Below are positions 1-8,697 of a stretch of 64,000 bases of DNA, piece by piece. The DNA comes from Pseudomonas asgharzadehiana. GTDB taxonomy: Bacteria; Pseudomonadota; Gammaproteobacteria; Pseudomonadales; Pseudomonadaceae. The stretch lies in the NCBI RefSeq assembly GCF_019139815.1, contig NZ_CP077079.1, forward strand, positions 4,092,001 through 4,156,000. Reading direction: 5' to 3'. The notes beneath the pieces were generated by a model. The model was not told where the DNA came from and ran no database searches. It saw only the letters and a program-made list of their open reading frames with translations. How positions within the stretch are numbered: the first letter of the stretch is position 1; every line of letters starts with the position of its first letter. Both the position numbers and the translations under genes were made by a program.

Positions 1-2
1 TT

Positions 3-458
3 CTCGGCGTCGCCCTGATCATCCCCTGGGGCATCTTCGCCCGCTACGTCCTGGGTACCGGCGCAAGCTGGCCGGAACCCACCGCTATCCTGCTGATGCT
101 GGTGTTCACCTTTATCGGTGCCGCCGCCAGTTATCGCGCCGGCGCGCATATGTCGGTGGCCATGGTCGTTGACCGCCTGCCGCCCGCACAACGCCGCCTC
201 GTCGGCATTTTCTCGCAACTGCTGATGGCGACCATCTGTCTGTTCATGGCCATTTGGGGCACCAAGCTGTGCCTGTCCACCTGGAACCAATTCATGAGTG
301 CCATCCCCACCCTGCGCGTGGGCATCACCTACATGCCGATCCCTATCGGCGGTGTGTTGACGCTGATTTTTGTGGTGGAAAAACTCCTGCTCGGTGACCA
401 GAGCAACCGTCGTGTGGTGCGCTTCGACCTCGTCGAAGAAAGTGAAGGGGCTGCGTGA
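3..458 (+). CDS. dctQ: TRAP transporter small permease DctQ (5' end outside window)
   Basis: Small membrane subunit of a tripartite ATP-independent periplasmic (TRAP) transporter, which works with a large DctM permease and a periplasmic binding protein to import organic acids or sugars with an ion gradient. The reading frame is open from base 3, so the gene begins before the window. About 151 residues are visible, with hydrophobic segments at the left edge (LIIPWGIFARYVLG), around 'ILLMLVFTFIGAAASY' and near 'GGVLTLIFVVEKLLLG', as expected of the four-helix DctQ fold. Its TGA ends one base before the DctM start, so the two are co-translated. The substrate cannot be read from this fragment; the aldose epimerase downstream hints at a sugar or sugar acid, which is inference. 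Confidence 0.88.
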   Translation, partial: LGVALIIPWGIFARYVLGTGASWPEPTAILLMLVFTFIGAAASYRAGAHMSVAMVVDRLPPAQRRLVGIFSQLLMATICLFMAIWGTKLCLSTWNQFMSAIPTLRVGITYMPIPIGGVLTLIFVVEKLLLGDQSNRRVVRFDLVEESEGAA

Positions 459-459
459 A

Positions 460-1740
460 ATGGATGCTTTAGTTCTGTTGGGCAGCTTTATCGCCTTGAT
501 CCTGATCGGCATGCCGGTGGCCTACGCCCTGGGCTTGTCAGCGCTGATTGGCGCATGGTGGATCGACATCCCCTTCCAGGCCCTGATGATTCAGGTGGCC
601 GGCGGCGTGAACAAGTTTTCGCTGATGGCGATCCCGTTCTTTGTGCTGGCCGGGGCGATCATGGCCGAGGGCGGCATGTCGCGGCGCCTGGTGGCGTTTG
701 CCGGGGTGCTGGTGGGCTTCGTGCGCGGTGGCCTGTCCCTGGTGAATATCGTGGCCTCGACCTTTTTTGGCGCCATCTCGGGCTCGTCGGTGGCGGATAC
801 CGCCTCGGTCGGCTCGGTGCTGATCCCGGAAATGGAACGGCGTGGCTACCCGCGTGAGTTCGCGACCGCCGTGACCGTCAGCGGCTCGGTGCAGGCGCTG
901 TTGACGCCGCCCAGCCACAACTCGGTGCTCTACTCCCTGGCGGCCGGCGGCACGGTGTCCATCGCCTCGCTGTTCATGGCCGGCGTGGTCCCGGGCCTGT
1001 TGATGAGCGCGTGCCTGATGGTGCTGTGCCTGATCTTCGCGAAGAAACGCGACTACCCCAAAGGCGAAGTCATCCCCCTCAAGCAGGCGCTGAAAATTGC
1101 CGCCGATGCACTCTGGGGCCTGATGGCCATGGTGATCATTCTGGGCGGTATCCTCTCAGGGATCTTCACCGCCACTGAATCGGCCGCGATTGCCGTGTTG
1201 TGGGCGTTCTTCGTGACCATGTTTATCTACCGCGACTATAAGTGGAACGAACTGCCCAAGCTGATGCACCGCACGGTGCGCACCATTTCCATCGTGATGA
1301 TCCTGATCGCCTTCGCCGCCAGCTTCGGCTACATCATGACCCTGATGCAGATCCCGGCGAAGATCACCACGCTGTTCCTGACCCTGTCGGACAACCGCTA
1401 CGTGATCCTGATGTGCATCAACGTCATGCTGCTGTTGCTCGGCACGGTGATGGACATGGCGCCGCTGATCCTGATCCTCACGCCGATCCTGTTGCCGGTG
1501 GTGCTGGGTATCGGCGTCGACCCGGTGCACTTCGGCATGATCATGCTGGTGAACCTCGGCATCGGCCTGATCACCCCGCCGGTGGGCGCGGTGCTGTTCG
1601 TCGGCGCGGCAGTGGGCAAAACCACGATCGAGAAAACCGTGAAGGCGCTGCTGCCGTTTTACGCGGTGCTGTTCCTGATCCTGATAGCGGTGACCTACAT
1701 CCCGGCCTTGTCGCTGTGGCTGCCGAGTGTGGTGCTGTAA
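460..1740 (+). CDS. dctM: TRAP transporter large permease DctM
   Basis: Main transport channel subunit of the TRAP system, in the inner membrane. The 426-residue product is almost entirely hydrophobic, with about twelve membrane segments and family-typical stretches such as 'SLMAIPFFVLAGAIMAEGG' near the N-terminus and 'NLGIGLITPPVGAVLFVG' near the C-terminus. The ATG at 460 is preferred over an in-frame TTG at 370, which would sit inside dctQ and add non-family residues. An AAGGGG ribosome site precedes it and it starts one base after the dctQ stop. A REP hairpin follows the stop, so the transcription unit may end there. Confidence 0.93.
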   Translation: MDALVLLGSFIALILIGMPVAYALGLSALIGAWWIDIPFQALMIQVAGGVNKFSLMAIPFFVLAGAIMAEGGMSRRLVAFAGVLVGFVRGGLSLVNIVASTFFGAISGSSVADTASVGSVLIPEMERRGYPREFATAVTVSGSVQALLTPPSHNSVLYSLAAGGTVSIASLFMAGVVPGLLMSACLMVLCLIFAKKRDYPKGEVIPLKQALKIAADALWGLMAMVIILGGILSGIFTATESAAIAVLWAFFVTMFIYRDYKWNELPKLMHRTVRTISIVMILIAFAASFGYIMTLMQIPAKITTLFLTLSDNRYVILMCINVMLLLLGTVMDMAPLILILTPILLPVVLGIGVDPVHFGMIMLVNLGIGLITPPVGAVLFVGAAVGKTTIEKTVKALLPFYAVLFLILIAVTYIPALSLWLPSVVL

Positions 1741-1769
1741 ACCCGCTCTCAAGCACAAAGCAGATCAAA

Positions 1770-1798
1770 TGTGGGAGGGGGCTTGCTCCCTCCCACAA
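1770..1798. repeat. REP hairpin between dctM and galM
   Basis: GTGGGAGGGGGCTTGCTCCC followed by TCCCAC forms a hairpin of the GI-type REP family known from fluorescent pseudomonads. It stands alone, without an inverted partner, and probably acts as a 3' mRNA structure for dctM. Confidence 0.85.
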
Positions 1799-1838
1799 TT
1801 TGCCCCTGCCACCGTCCCCCTTCATCCGGCGAAAGACC

Positions 1839-2738
1839 ATGCCTTCAAACCTCATCGAAATCAGCGATCAACTCACACACCTCACCCTCGCCCCCGCCAT
1901 CGGCGGCAGCCTCGTCAACTGGACCGCACGCGCCACGGGCCAGCCGCTGTTGCGGCATAACGACCAGCAGGCATTGAACATCGGCCTGCCCGGCAAGCTG
2001 GGCTGTTACCCCTTGGCGCCCTGGTCCAACCGCATTGCAAAAGAAGGGTTCGACAATCCCGACGGCTGGCTGGTGCTGACGCCCAACAGCGCCACCGATC
2101 CGTTTCCGATTCACGGCTCGGCCTGGCAGCAGGCGTGGCAGGTGGTCAGCCAAACGGCGAATGAAGTGGTGCTTGAGGTGCGGTGCGAGACACCGTTTAC
2201 CTATCGCGCCGAGCAACGGATTGGGTTGAACAATGGGGAGCTGAGTATCGAATTGCGCGTCACCCACCTGGCGGAAAAAGCCGCGTGGCACGGGCTGGGG
2301 TTGCATCCCTACTTCCCGCGCCGGCCGGACACACGATTGCAGGCCTCGGCGGCACAGGTGTGGTTGAGTGATACCACGAAGTTGCCGACAGGCTTGGCGC
2401 CAGTGCCGCCCGAATGGGATTTTCAGCTATTGAAGGCGCTGCCCGAAGGTCTCGTGGACAACGGCTTTTGCCAGTGGGACGGGCATTGCCGCATTGAACA
2501 GCCCGAGCTGGGTTACGCCCTGGAATGCCAGGCCAGCGGCGCCGATTACTTCCTGCTGTACTGCCCGCCGGGGCTGGGGTTCTTTTGCATCGAGCCGGTG
2601 AGTCATCCGGTGAATGCTCATCACCTGCCGGGCAAACCGGGCCTGAAACTGCTGGAGCAAGGCCAATCAACCCACCTCGATTTCACCTTGAAATACATTC
2701 CAACTGTGGGAGGTGGCTTGCTCCCTCCCACATTTTGA
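1839..2738 (+). CDS. Aldose 1-epimerase (mutarotase) family protein
   Basis: Interconverts alpha and beta anomers of aldoses in the cytoplasm. The 299-residue product has the GalM fold signatures: the 'PLAPWSNRIAKEGF' segment around residues 60-75, the catalytic-His region 'GLGLHPYFPR', and 'CIEPVSHPVNAHHLPG' near the C-terminus, which carries the conserved acid. The start is the ATG after 'GCGAAAGACC'; the frame is open far upstream but only this ATG gives the family N-terminus. It lies about 100 bases after dctM in the same direction, suggesting a sugar-uptake role for the cluster. The last eleven residues (TVGGGLLPPTF) are encoded by a REP element that the gene reads through, so the C-terminus differs from a standard family end. 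Confidence 0.85.
   Translation: MPSNLIEISDQLTHLTLAPAIGGSLVNWTARATGQPLLRHNDQQALNIGLPGKLGCYPLAPWSNRIAKEGFDNPDGWLVLTPNSATDPFPIHGSAWQQAWQVVSQTANEVVLEVRCETPFTYRAEQRIGLNNGELSIELRVTHLAEKAAWHGLGLHPYFPRRPDTRLQASAAQVWLSDTTKLPTGLAPVPPEWDFQLLKALPEGLVDNGFCQWDGHCRIEQPELGYALECQASGADYFLLYCPPGLGFFCIEPVSHPVNAHHLPGKPGLKLLEQGQSTHLDFTLKYIPTVGGGLLPPTF
2705..2732. repeat. REP hairpin overlapping the 3' end of the aldose epimerase gene
   Basis: TGTGGGAGGTGGCTTGCTCC plus CTCCCACA is a REP with one base change in the stem. It lies inside the coding frame of the epimerase and supplies the last residues and the route to its TGA. It can also act as the 3' hairpin separating this gene from the convergent efflux operon. 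Confidence 0.85.
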
Positions 2739-2758
2739 TTTGTGTTGTGTCAGGGATG

Positions 2759-3904
2759 TCAGGGCGGGCTGTTTTTCAGGCGCCCCGCCGTATCAATGCT
2801 CACCACCACCGACAACCCCGGCCGCAGCCGCTCACTCTCAACCTGGTCGGGATCCACCATAATCCGCACCGGCACGCGCTGAGCGATCTTCACAAAGTTG
2901 CCGGTGGCATTGTCCGCCTGCAACAGGCTGAACTCGGACCCGGTGGCCGGGGAAATATGCTGCACCGTGCCGTGGAATTTGCGGTGGTTCAGCGCATCCA
3001 CGGTGAAGGTCACCGGTTGGCCGACCTGCACGTTGTCCATCTGGGTTTCTTTCATGTTCGCGATCACCCACAACTGCTTGGGCACCAGCGCCATCAACTG
3101 CGCGCCGGAATTGACGTAGGCCCCCAGGCGCACACCGATCTGCCCCAATTGACCGTCACGCGGCGCGGTAATGCGCGTGTTGGACAGGTCGATCCGCGCC
3201 AACTCCACCGCCGCATCGGCACTCGCGACCGCCGCTTCCAGGGAGCCGCGATTGACGATCACCGTTTGCAGGTCCTGCCGGGCAATTTCCAGGCTGGCCT
3301 GGGCTTGCGTCACGGCGGCGAGGGTTTGCGCATGGGCGGCACGGGTCACGTCCAGCTCGCGCCGGGACACCGACCCGTCGCTGATCAGCTCTTCGTTGCG
3401 GCGCAGGTCGGCGGTGCTTTTGCGCGCCTGGGCCTGGCTGTCCGCCAATGCCGCCTGGCGCAGCTTGATGGTCGCTTCGGCGCTGTTACGTTGCTGCACC
3501 ACATTGGCCAAGGCGGCCTTCTGCACCGCCAACTGTGCCAGGGCCTGGTCCAGGCGCTGCTTGTAGATACGGTCGTCCAGGCGCACCAGCAAATCGCCGG
3601 CCTTGACGTACTGAAAGTCCTGCACCGGCACTTCAAATACATAGCCACTGAGCTGCGGACCAATGATCGTCACCTGCCCGCGCACCAGCGCGTTTTCGGT
3701 GGTTTCCACGGCGCTGCTGAACGGCGGCAACTGCCAGGCGTAAAGCACAATCAACACCCCCACCACGGCAATCGCGGCAAAGCCCAGGGACGAGAGTATG
3801 CGCACCCGCAACGAACGCGGCTCGGTAACGGTGGCGCCCGGCGGCGTAGTGCCTTCCGGGGTGGAGGCGATGGCATTGGTGGTCGTGGTCGTGGGTTCGG
3901 TCAT
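2759..3904 (-). CDS. HlyD/EmrA-type membrane fusion protein
   Basis: Periplasmic adaptor of a tripartite efflux pump, linking an MFS exporter to an outer-membrane channel. The 381-residue product has a short Thr-rich cytoplasmic N-terminus, one membrane anchor around residues 38-62 (ILSSLGFAAIAVVGVLIVLY), a biotinyl/lipoyl-like domain ('VTIIGPQLSGYVFEVPVQDF'), a long coiled-coil hairpin rich in Ala, Gln and Arg, and the HlyD beta-barrel ('ITAPRDGQLGQIGVRLGAYV'). The start chosen at 3904 overlaps the exporter stop as ATGA, indicating translational coupling. No outer-membrane partner is adjacent. Substrates cannot be inferred. Confidence 0.92.
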   Translation of the reverse strand: MTEPTTTTTNAIASTPEGTTPPGATVTEPRSLRVRILSSLGFAAIAVVGVLIVLYAWQLPPFSSAVETTENALVRGQVTIIGPQLSGYVFEVPVQDFQYVKAGDLLVRLDDRIYKQRLDQALAQLAVQKAALANVVQQRNSAEATIKLRQAALADSQAQARKSTADLRRNEELISDGSVSRRELDVTRAAHAQTLAAVTQAQASLEIARQDLQTVIVNRGSLEAAVASADAAVELARIDLSNTRITAPRDGQLGQIGVRLGAYVNSGAQLMALVPKQLWVIANMKETQMDNVQVGQPVTFTVDALNHRKFHGTVQHISPATGSEFSLLQADNATGNFVKIAQRVPVRIMVDPDQVESERLRPGLSVVVSIDTAGRLKNSPP

Positions 3905-5544
3905 GAAGTCGCGCCGCTGGGTTGAACGGGAGTGGCCGTTTTGGTGGTGCTCATCAACCACAGACTGCGGATAAAGATCCAGGTCATGGTCAGCATCGCG
4001 ATAATCGCGATCAGCATAAAGACATCGTTGTAAGCCATGACGTTTGCCTCACGGGTAGCCGCCGTGGCCAGGCTGCGAATGCCCATGAGGTTGCGCAGTT
4101 CCGGGTCGGCGACAAGACCGCCATAAGCCGAACCGCCGCTCTGCACCCGTGCGGCCACACGCGGGTCAATCAGGCTCAGGTGTTCGACGATCATGCTGGA
4201 ATGGTACTTCTCGCGCACCACCTGGAAGGTGCCGAGCAACGCTGCGCCAATCAGCCCGCCGAGGTTCTGGCAAATGCCGAACATCACCGAAAAGCTCACC
4301 AGGTTGCGCGGGTTGGCCAATACGTTTTTGGTGCCCAGCACCATGGTCGGCCCCAGGAAGAACGTGCCGCCAAAGCCCAGCAGGAACTGGCTGACGTACA
4401 GATTCTCGGGGCGGGTCAGGTTGCTGGAAAAGCTGTCCATTACCGAGCCGGTTGCCATCAGCGCCAGGGAAATCACCAGCGGCATCAACAAGTGGGCCGG
4501 GTTGATGGTTAACGCGCTGACCACCAACCCGCTGATCGCCCCGGCCAGCATCACCACGTACAGGGTGTGCATCTGCTGGTAACTCATGTTCAGCATCTGC
4601 ATGAAGCCCACCGCACCGGTGGACTGCTCGGACAGCACCATGCGAATCAGGATCACTGCCAGCGCCAGGCGAATCATGGTGCCGCTGCCCAGCCAGCGGG
4701 TCATCAACATCGGGTTGGCGCGGTTATGTTCGATGGCCAGGCCGGCCATGATCAACACCAGCGAACAGGCCGAGGCGACGCCGATCCACGGCGCTTCCAG
4801 CCACCAGTCGATACGCCCCAGGGACAGCACCGCGCAGAGCAGCGCGACGCCGCTGGCGAGAATGGCGAAGGTGAGAAAGTCGAGTTTTTCAAAGGTCTTG
4901 AAACGATCGCCAGGCGGCAGCTTGAGCAGGAACACGCAGCCGAGGCAGATCAGCGCCAGGCCCAGCTCGAACAGGTACAGGCCCCGCCATTCGGCGATTT
5001 GCAGCAGGTCTTCGGAGAACAGCCGCGCCAGCGGCAACGCCAGTTGCGCCGTGCCCAGGCCCAGCACCAGCGACTTCAAGCGCCACTTCGCCGGGAACGC
5101 CTGGATCATGTAGTACAAGCCCAACGAACTCAGCGCCGCCCCCACCATCCCATGCGCCGCACGCACCGCGATGGCTGAACTGAGGTCGTTGACGAACAAA
5201 TGGCCGAAGGTCACCAGCGCATACAACACCAGGAACACCTCGGTAAACGCGCGCAGGCCGAACTGTTGGCGAAACTTCACCAGCAGCAGGTTCATGCAAA
5301 CGTTGGTCATCACATAAGCGGCGGGCAGCCAGGCCATTTCCGCCGTGGTCGCGCCGAGGGCGCCTTGCAGGTATTGCAGGTTGGCGATGACCAGGGCGTT
5401 ACCCAGGCCACCGGTGATGGCGACCAGCACGCCCACCAGTGCGAACAGCCAACGCTTGTGCGTGGGGTGCAACGGTGTCGACGGCGAACCCGGCAGGCTC
5501 GGGCGCTCGTGGGGTTCCCAGGTGTGGGGGGTGTATTTGTCCAT
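3901..5544 (-). CDS. EmrB/QacA-type (DHA2) MFS exporter
   Basis: Inner-membrane proton-driven exporter of the major facilitator superfamily, expected to pump drugs or metabolites with the adaptor encoded just downstream. The 547-residue length and about fourteen hydrophobic segments fit the DHA2 family. 'AVRAAHGMVGAALSSLGLYY' resembles the family's helix 4 region and 'GFGGTFFLGPTMVLGTKNVL' lies in the C-terminal half. The N-terminal 30 residues are polar, giving a cytoplasmic tail. First gene of a two-gene operon transcribed leftwards; its promoter must lie in the 5545-5785 gap, which also holds a REPIN. Confidence 0.92.
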   Translation of the reverse strand: MDKYTPHTWEPHERPSLPGSPSTPLHPTHKRWLFALVGVLVAITGGLGNALVIANLQYLQGALGATTAEMAWLPAAYVMTNVCMNLLLVKFRQQFGLRAFTEVFLVLYALVTFGHLFVNDLSSAIAVRAAHGMVGAALSSLGLYYMIQAFPAKWRLKSLVLGLGTAQLALPLARLFSEDLLQIAEWRGLYLFELGLALICLGCVFLLKLPPGDRFKTFEKLDFLTFAILASGVALLCAVLSLGRIDWWLEAPWIGVASACSLVLIMAGLAIEHNRANPMLMTRWLGSGTMIRLALAVILIRMVLSEQSTGAVGFMQMLNMSYQQMHTLYVVMLAGAISGLVVSALTINPAHLLMPLVISLALMATGSVMDSFSSNLTRPENLYVSQFLLGFGGTFFLGPTMVLGTKNVLANPRNLVSFSVMFGICQNLGGLIGAALLGTFQVVREKYHSSMIVEHLSLIDPRVAARVQSGGSAYGGLVADPELRNLMGIRSLATAATREANVMAYNDVFMLIAIIAMLTMTWIFIRSLWLMSTTKTATPVQPSGATS

Positions 5545-5670
5545 TCAATGACCTGGATGAGCCGGCGGTTGGGATCGCAGGGGGCGTTATTCAGGGAGTA
5601 GTAAACCTGAATGGAGTTCATCTTGTCATGTTGGCGGGGAATTAACGGCTGAAGCGGGCACGGTCAAAAA

Positions 5671-5756
5671 TGTGGGAGGGGGGCTTGCTCCCGACGGCAG
5701 TGGGTCAGCAACAGATGCATCCACTGACACTTCCTCATTGGGAGCAAGCCCCACAT
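5671..5756. repeat. REPIN (two inverted REPs)
   Basis: A REP (GTGGGAGGGGGGCTTGCTCC) and a shorter inverted copy (GGGAGCAAGCCCCACA) flank about 45 bases. It fills most of the gap between the exporter start and the DASS transporter stop; nothing else was recognised in that gap apart from about 90 bases of presumptive promoter. Confidence 0.85.
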
Positions 5757-5785
5757 TCAGATCTCTTGTGCATTCAGAAGAGCAA

Positions 5786-7249
5786 TCAGATCCAACCGAG
5801 CCAACTCCAGTAGGTCGCGGCAAACACCAGCATCAGCCCGTACCCGATCAGCGTCACCAGGATGCCCACCTTGGCAAACTGGCGCGCCGTGAACGTGCCG
5901 GTGCCCAAGCACACCATGTTCTGCGGCGCATTGATCGGCAGGATAAACCCGTAGCTCATCACAAACCCCAACAGCATGGTCATCCCCAACCGGCTGAAAT
6001 CCCCCGGCAAGGTCTGCAGTACCGCAATCAATATCGGCAGCAACGCCGAGGTCAACGCCGTGGCGCTGGCAAACCCCAGGTGAATCACGATCAAAAACGC
6101 CCCCAGAATCGCAAACACCCCCAACGGCCCCACCTGATCCAGCCCCGTGTGGGCCACGACGGCAGAACCCAGCCACTGCCCGGCCTGGGTGCTCAGCAAC
6201 GCCGTACCGAGGCTGATCCCCACGCCGAACACAATCACCGTGCCCCACGGAATCCGCGACTGCACATCCTTCCAGGTCATCACGCCGATACCCGGCAGCA
6301 ACAGGCACACCAACCCGGCGTAGGTGGTCGAGGTGGTGTCGAACGCGTGCAGGCGCCCTTCCGTGGCCCAGGCCAGCAGCAGCAACAGCGACACGCTCAG
6401 CAGGCGTTTCTGTGGGCCGGTCATGGGGCCGATATCGACCAGGGACTGCGCCACCGCCTCCTTGCCACCGGGGATGCTGTCGGTTTCGGGAGGCAGCAAC
6501 TTGAGCACCAGAAACAGCAACACCGCCGACATGATCAGCGCCCACGGCGCACCGGCGATCAGCCAGTCGATCCACGACACGCGCTGGCCGAGCATTTTGT
6601 CCATGAAGCCCACGGTCAGCAGGTTCTGCGCGGCGGCGGTCTGGATGCCGACGTTCCAGAGGCTGGTGCCCTGGGCCACCACGATCATGATCCCGGCGGC
6701 GATGTTCGAGCGTTTATCGACGCCGAACGCGGCGATCACGCCCATCATGATCGGCACCACACAGGCGCTGCGTGCGGTGGCGCTGGGCACCACCAGGCTG
6801 AGCAGAATAGTCACCGCAATCGCCCCCAGCAGAATGCGCCGGGTGCTGGTGCCGACGCGGCTCAAGGTAACCAGGGCGATGCGCCGGTCCAGGCCGGTGT
6901 GGGTCATCGCGGCGGCGATAAACAACGCGCCCGCCACCAGCGCCAGCGCCGGGTTGGAAAACCCGGTGAGGGCCATGCTGATCGCCGGGCTGCTGCCGAT
7001 CAGGTGCGCGGGGTCTTGCAGCGACGGCGCGGTACCGAGCAAAAACGCCATGAGCGAGGTGATCATGATCGCGCTGGCCTCATAGGACACCGCTTCGGTA
7101 ATCCACACCACCACCGCAAACGCGAGGATCGCCAGCATCCGCTGCCCCGCTACCGGCAAGTCGGCGGGCAGCGGCAACAGCAGCACACCGGTCATCACCA
7201 GTACGGCGACCACCAGGCCCAACGGTAATTTGAAAGATGCCGCGCTCAT
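5786..7249 (-). CDS. DASS/SLC13-family anion:sodium symporter
   Basis: Inner-membrane carrier of the divalent anion:Na+ symporter family, which moves dicarboxylates, sulfate or related anions. The 487-residue product is hydrophobic throughout. It has the two half-repeat hairpin motifs expected of the family: 'TGFSNPALALVAGALFIAAA' around residue 95, and the C-terminal 'YGFILPINAPQNMVCLGTG' near residue 435, a variant of the SNxxP substrate-binding turn. It is transcribed alone, leftwards. A small palindrome (7309-7322) sits about 60 bases before its ATG. The exact substrate is unknown. Confidence 0.88.
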   Translation of the reverse strand: MSAASFKLPLGLVVAVLVMTGVLLLPLPADLPVAGQRMLAILAFAVVVWITEAVSYEASAIMITSLMAFLLGTAPSLQDPAHLIGSSPAISMALTGFSNPALALVAGALFIAAAMTHTGLDRRIALVTLSRVGTSTRRILLGAIAVTILLSLVVPSATARSACVVPIMMGVIAAFGVDKRSNIAAGIMIVVAQGTSLWNVGIQTAAAQNLLTVGFMDKMLGQRVSWIDWLIAGAPWALIMSAVLLFLVLKLLPPETDSIPGGKEAVAQSLVDIGPMTGPQKRLLSVSLLLLLAWATEGRLHAFDTTSTTYAGLVCLLLPGIGVMTWKDVQSRIPWGTVIVFGVGISLGTALLSTQAGQWLGSAVVAHTGLDQVGPLGVFAILGAFLIVIHLGFASATALTSALLPILIAVLQTLPGDFSRLGMTMLLGFVMSYGFILPINAPQNMVCLGTGTFTARQFAKVGILVTLIGYGLMLVFAATYWSWLGWI

Positions 7250-7308
7250 GGGGTGCTCCAGGGCTCTAAATCAAGCCTTGAGCATGAGGCAAAGCGCCGC
7301 GCCGCGTG

Positions 7309-7322
7309 TTGACAGGTGTCAA
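7309..7322. promoter_or_regulatory. Perfect 6-2-6 palindrome upstream of the DASS gene
   Basis: TTGACAGGTGTCAA is fully symmetric around a 2-base centre. It lies between the stop of the hybrid kinase gene and the DASS start, about 60 bases before that ATG. It could be an operator; no cognate regulator is adjacent. Confidence 0.35.
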
Positions 7323-7326
7323 GGGG

Positions 7327-8697
7327 CTAGCCCAATAACTGACTCAACACCGCCCGCAACTTTCCAGGTTTGACCGGCTTGTTCAACAGCGGCGCATCCA
7401 ACCGCCGCAGCGCACGGCGGCACTGGTCGGTGCGGTCCGCGGTGATGATCACCGCCGGGATCTTCTGCGCGAAATGCTCGCGCAACTGCCGCACCACCTG
7501 GCAGCCCAGTACGCCGTGGTCCAGGTGATAGTCCGCCAGGATCAGCTCCGGCGCCCTGCCCTGCAACGCCAGCAACGCGCCGGCCTGGTCGGTGGCGATG
7601 ACGACCTCGCAGCCCCACTGGCCGAGCAACGCACGCATGCTCTCCAGGATGCTGGTTTCGTTATCGATCACCAGCAAGCGCCGGCCCGGCAGCGGGTTGC
7701 CCGTGGTCGGTTGCACCGGCAACTGGCTGATCGCCGCTGGCATCTGGGCGCTCAGCGGCACTTCGATGCTGAACAGCGAGCCCCGCCCCGGCCACGAACG
7801 CACGGCGATGCTATAACCGAGCACCTCGGCGATACGCTCGACAATCGCCAGGCCCAGCCCCACCCCTTTGCGGTCGGCGGCGCGGCCCACGTCCAGTTGG
7901 TTGAACTCAAGGAAGATCGCCTCCAGCCGGTCGGCCGCAATGCCGCGCCCGGTGTCCCACACCTCCAGGCGCAGGTAATCACCACGGCGGCGTGCGCCGA
8001 GCAGGATGCAGCCTTCATCGGTGTAGCGGCAGGCATTGCTGAGGAAATTGCGCAGGATCCGCGTGAGCAGGCGCAGGTCGGTATGCACCGCGTAGTGCCC
8101 CATGCGCACCCGCAGGTTGAGGCCGGCGGCCTGGGCCACCGATTGAAACTCCGAGACCAGCGGCGCAAACACTTCATCCAGCCGATACAGGGCCACGTCC
8201 GGCTTGACCGCCGCTTGGTCCAGCCGCGAAATGTCGAGCAAGTCGGTGAGCAGATCTTCCGCGCCTTCCAGGGCCTGGTGGGTGCGTTCCACCAGCACCT
8301 GCTCGACGCTGGGCAGGTTACGTTCACGCAACGTGGCAATCAGCAGCCGCGCGGCATTGAGCGGTTGCAGCAGGTCATGGCTGGCGGCGGCGAGGTATTT
8401 GTCCTTGCTGCGGTTGGCCGCCTGGGCGGCATCGCGGGCGTCGCGCAGGGCTTGCTCGACCTGTTCGCGCTGGGCGATCTGCTGTTGCAGGTTGTGGTTG
8501 GCTTCCAGCAGCTCGTCGGTGCGCGCGGCCACGCGCTGCTCCAGCTCGTCGTTCAGGCGGATGTAGCGCCTGCGCTCGTCCTCCAACTCATCCAGGCGCG
8601 CCGTCAGCTCCGGGTAGTGGCTCTTGCGCGCCGACTGGTCGCCCAGCCCCAGCAGCCCGGCGAGGGCGCGTTGCTGCTCGTCAGAGCGCTTCGCCAT
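7327..8697 (-). CDS. ercS: Hybrid sensor histidine kinase/response regulator (ErcS-like)
   Basis: Cytoplasmic hybrid kinase likely controlling quinoprotein alcohol oxidation. The 456-residue product has no membrane segment and no PAS domain. A long coiled coil covers residues 30-100; the HisKA box is 'AAASHDLLQPLNAARLL' with phospho-accepting His107; the ATPase domain has the N box 'NFLSNACRYT' and G boxes 'DTGRGIA' and 'GVGLGLAIVERIA'; a receiver at residues 339-456 has acceptor Asp389 ('LILADYHLD'). The start at 8697 has a GAGG ribosome site and overlaps the upstream dehydrogenase gene by 17 bases. Pairing of such a kinase with an iron alcohol dehydrogenase matches ercA-ercS of P. aeruginosa, though this copy is short, so the symbol is tentative. 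Confidence 0.82.
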   Translation of the reverse strand: MAKRSDEQQRALAGLLGLGDQSARKSHYPELTARLDELEDERRRYIRLNDELEQRVAARTDELLEANHNLQQQIAQREQVEQALRDARDAAQAANRSKDKYLAAASHDLLQPLNAARLLIATLRERNLPSVEQVLVERTHQALEGAEDLLTDLLDISRLDQAAVKPDVALYRLDEVFAPLVSEFQSVAQAAGLNLRVRMGHYAVHTDLRLLTRILRNFLSNACRYTDEGCILLGARRRGDYLRLEVWDTGRGIAADRLEAIFLEFNQLDVGRAADRKGVGLGLAIVERIAEVLGYSIAVRSWPGRGSLFSIEVPLSAQMPAAISQLPVQPTTGNPLPGRRLLVIDNETSILESMRALLGQWGCEVVIATDQAGALLALQGRAPELILADYHLDHGVLGCQVVRQLREHFAQKIPAVIITADRTDQCRRALRRLDAPLLNKPVKPGKLRAVLSQLLG

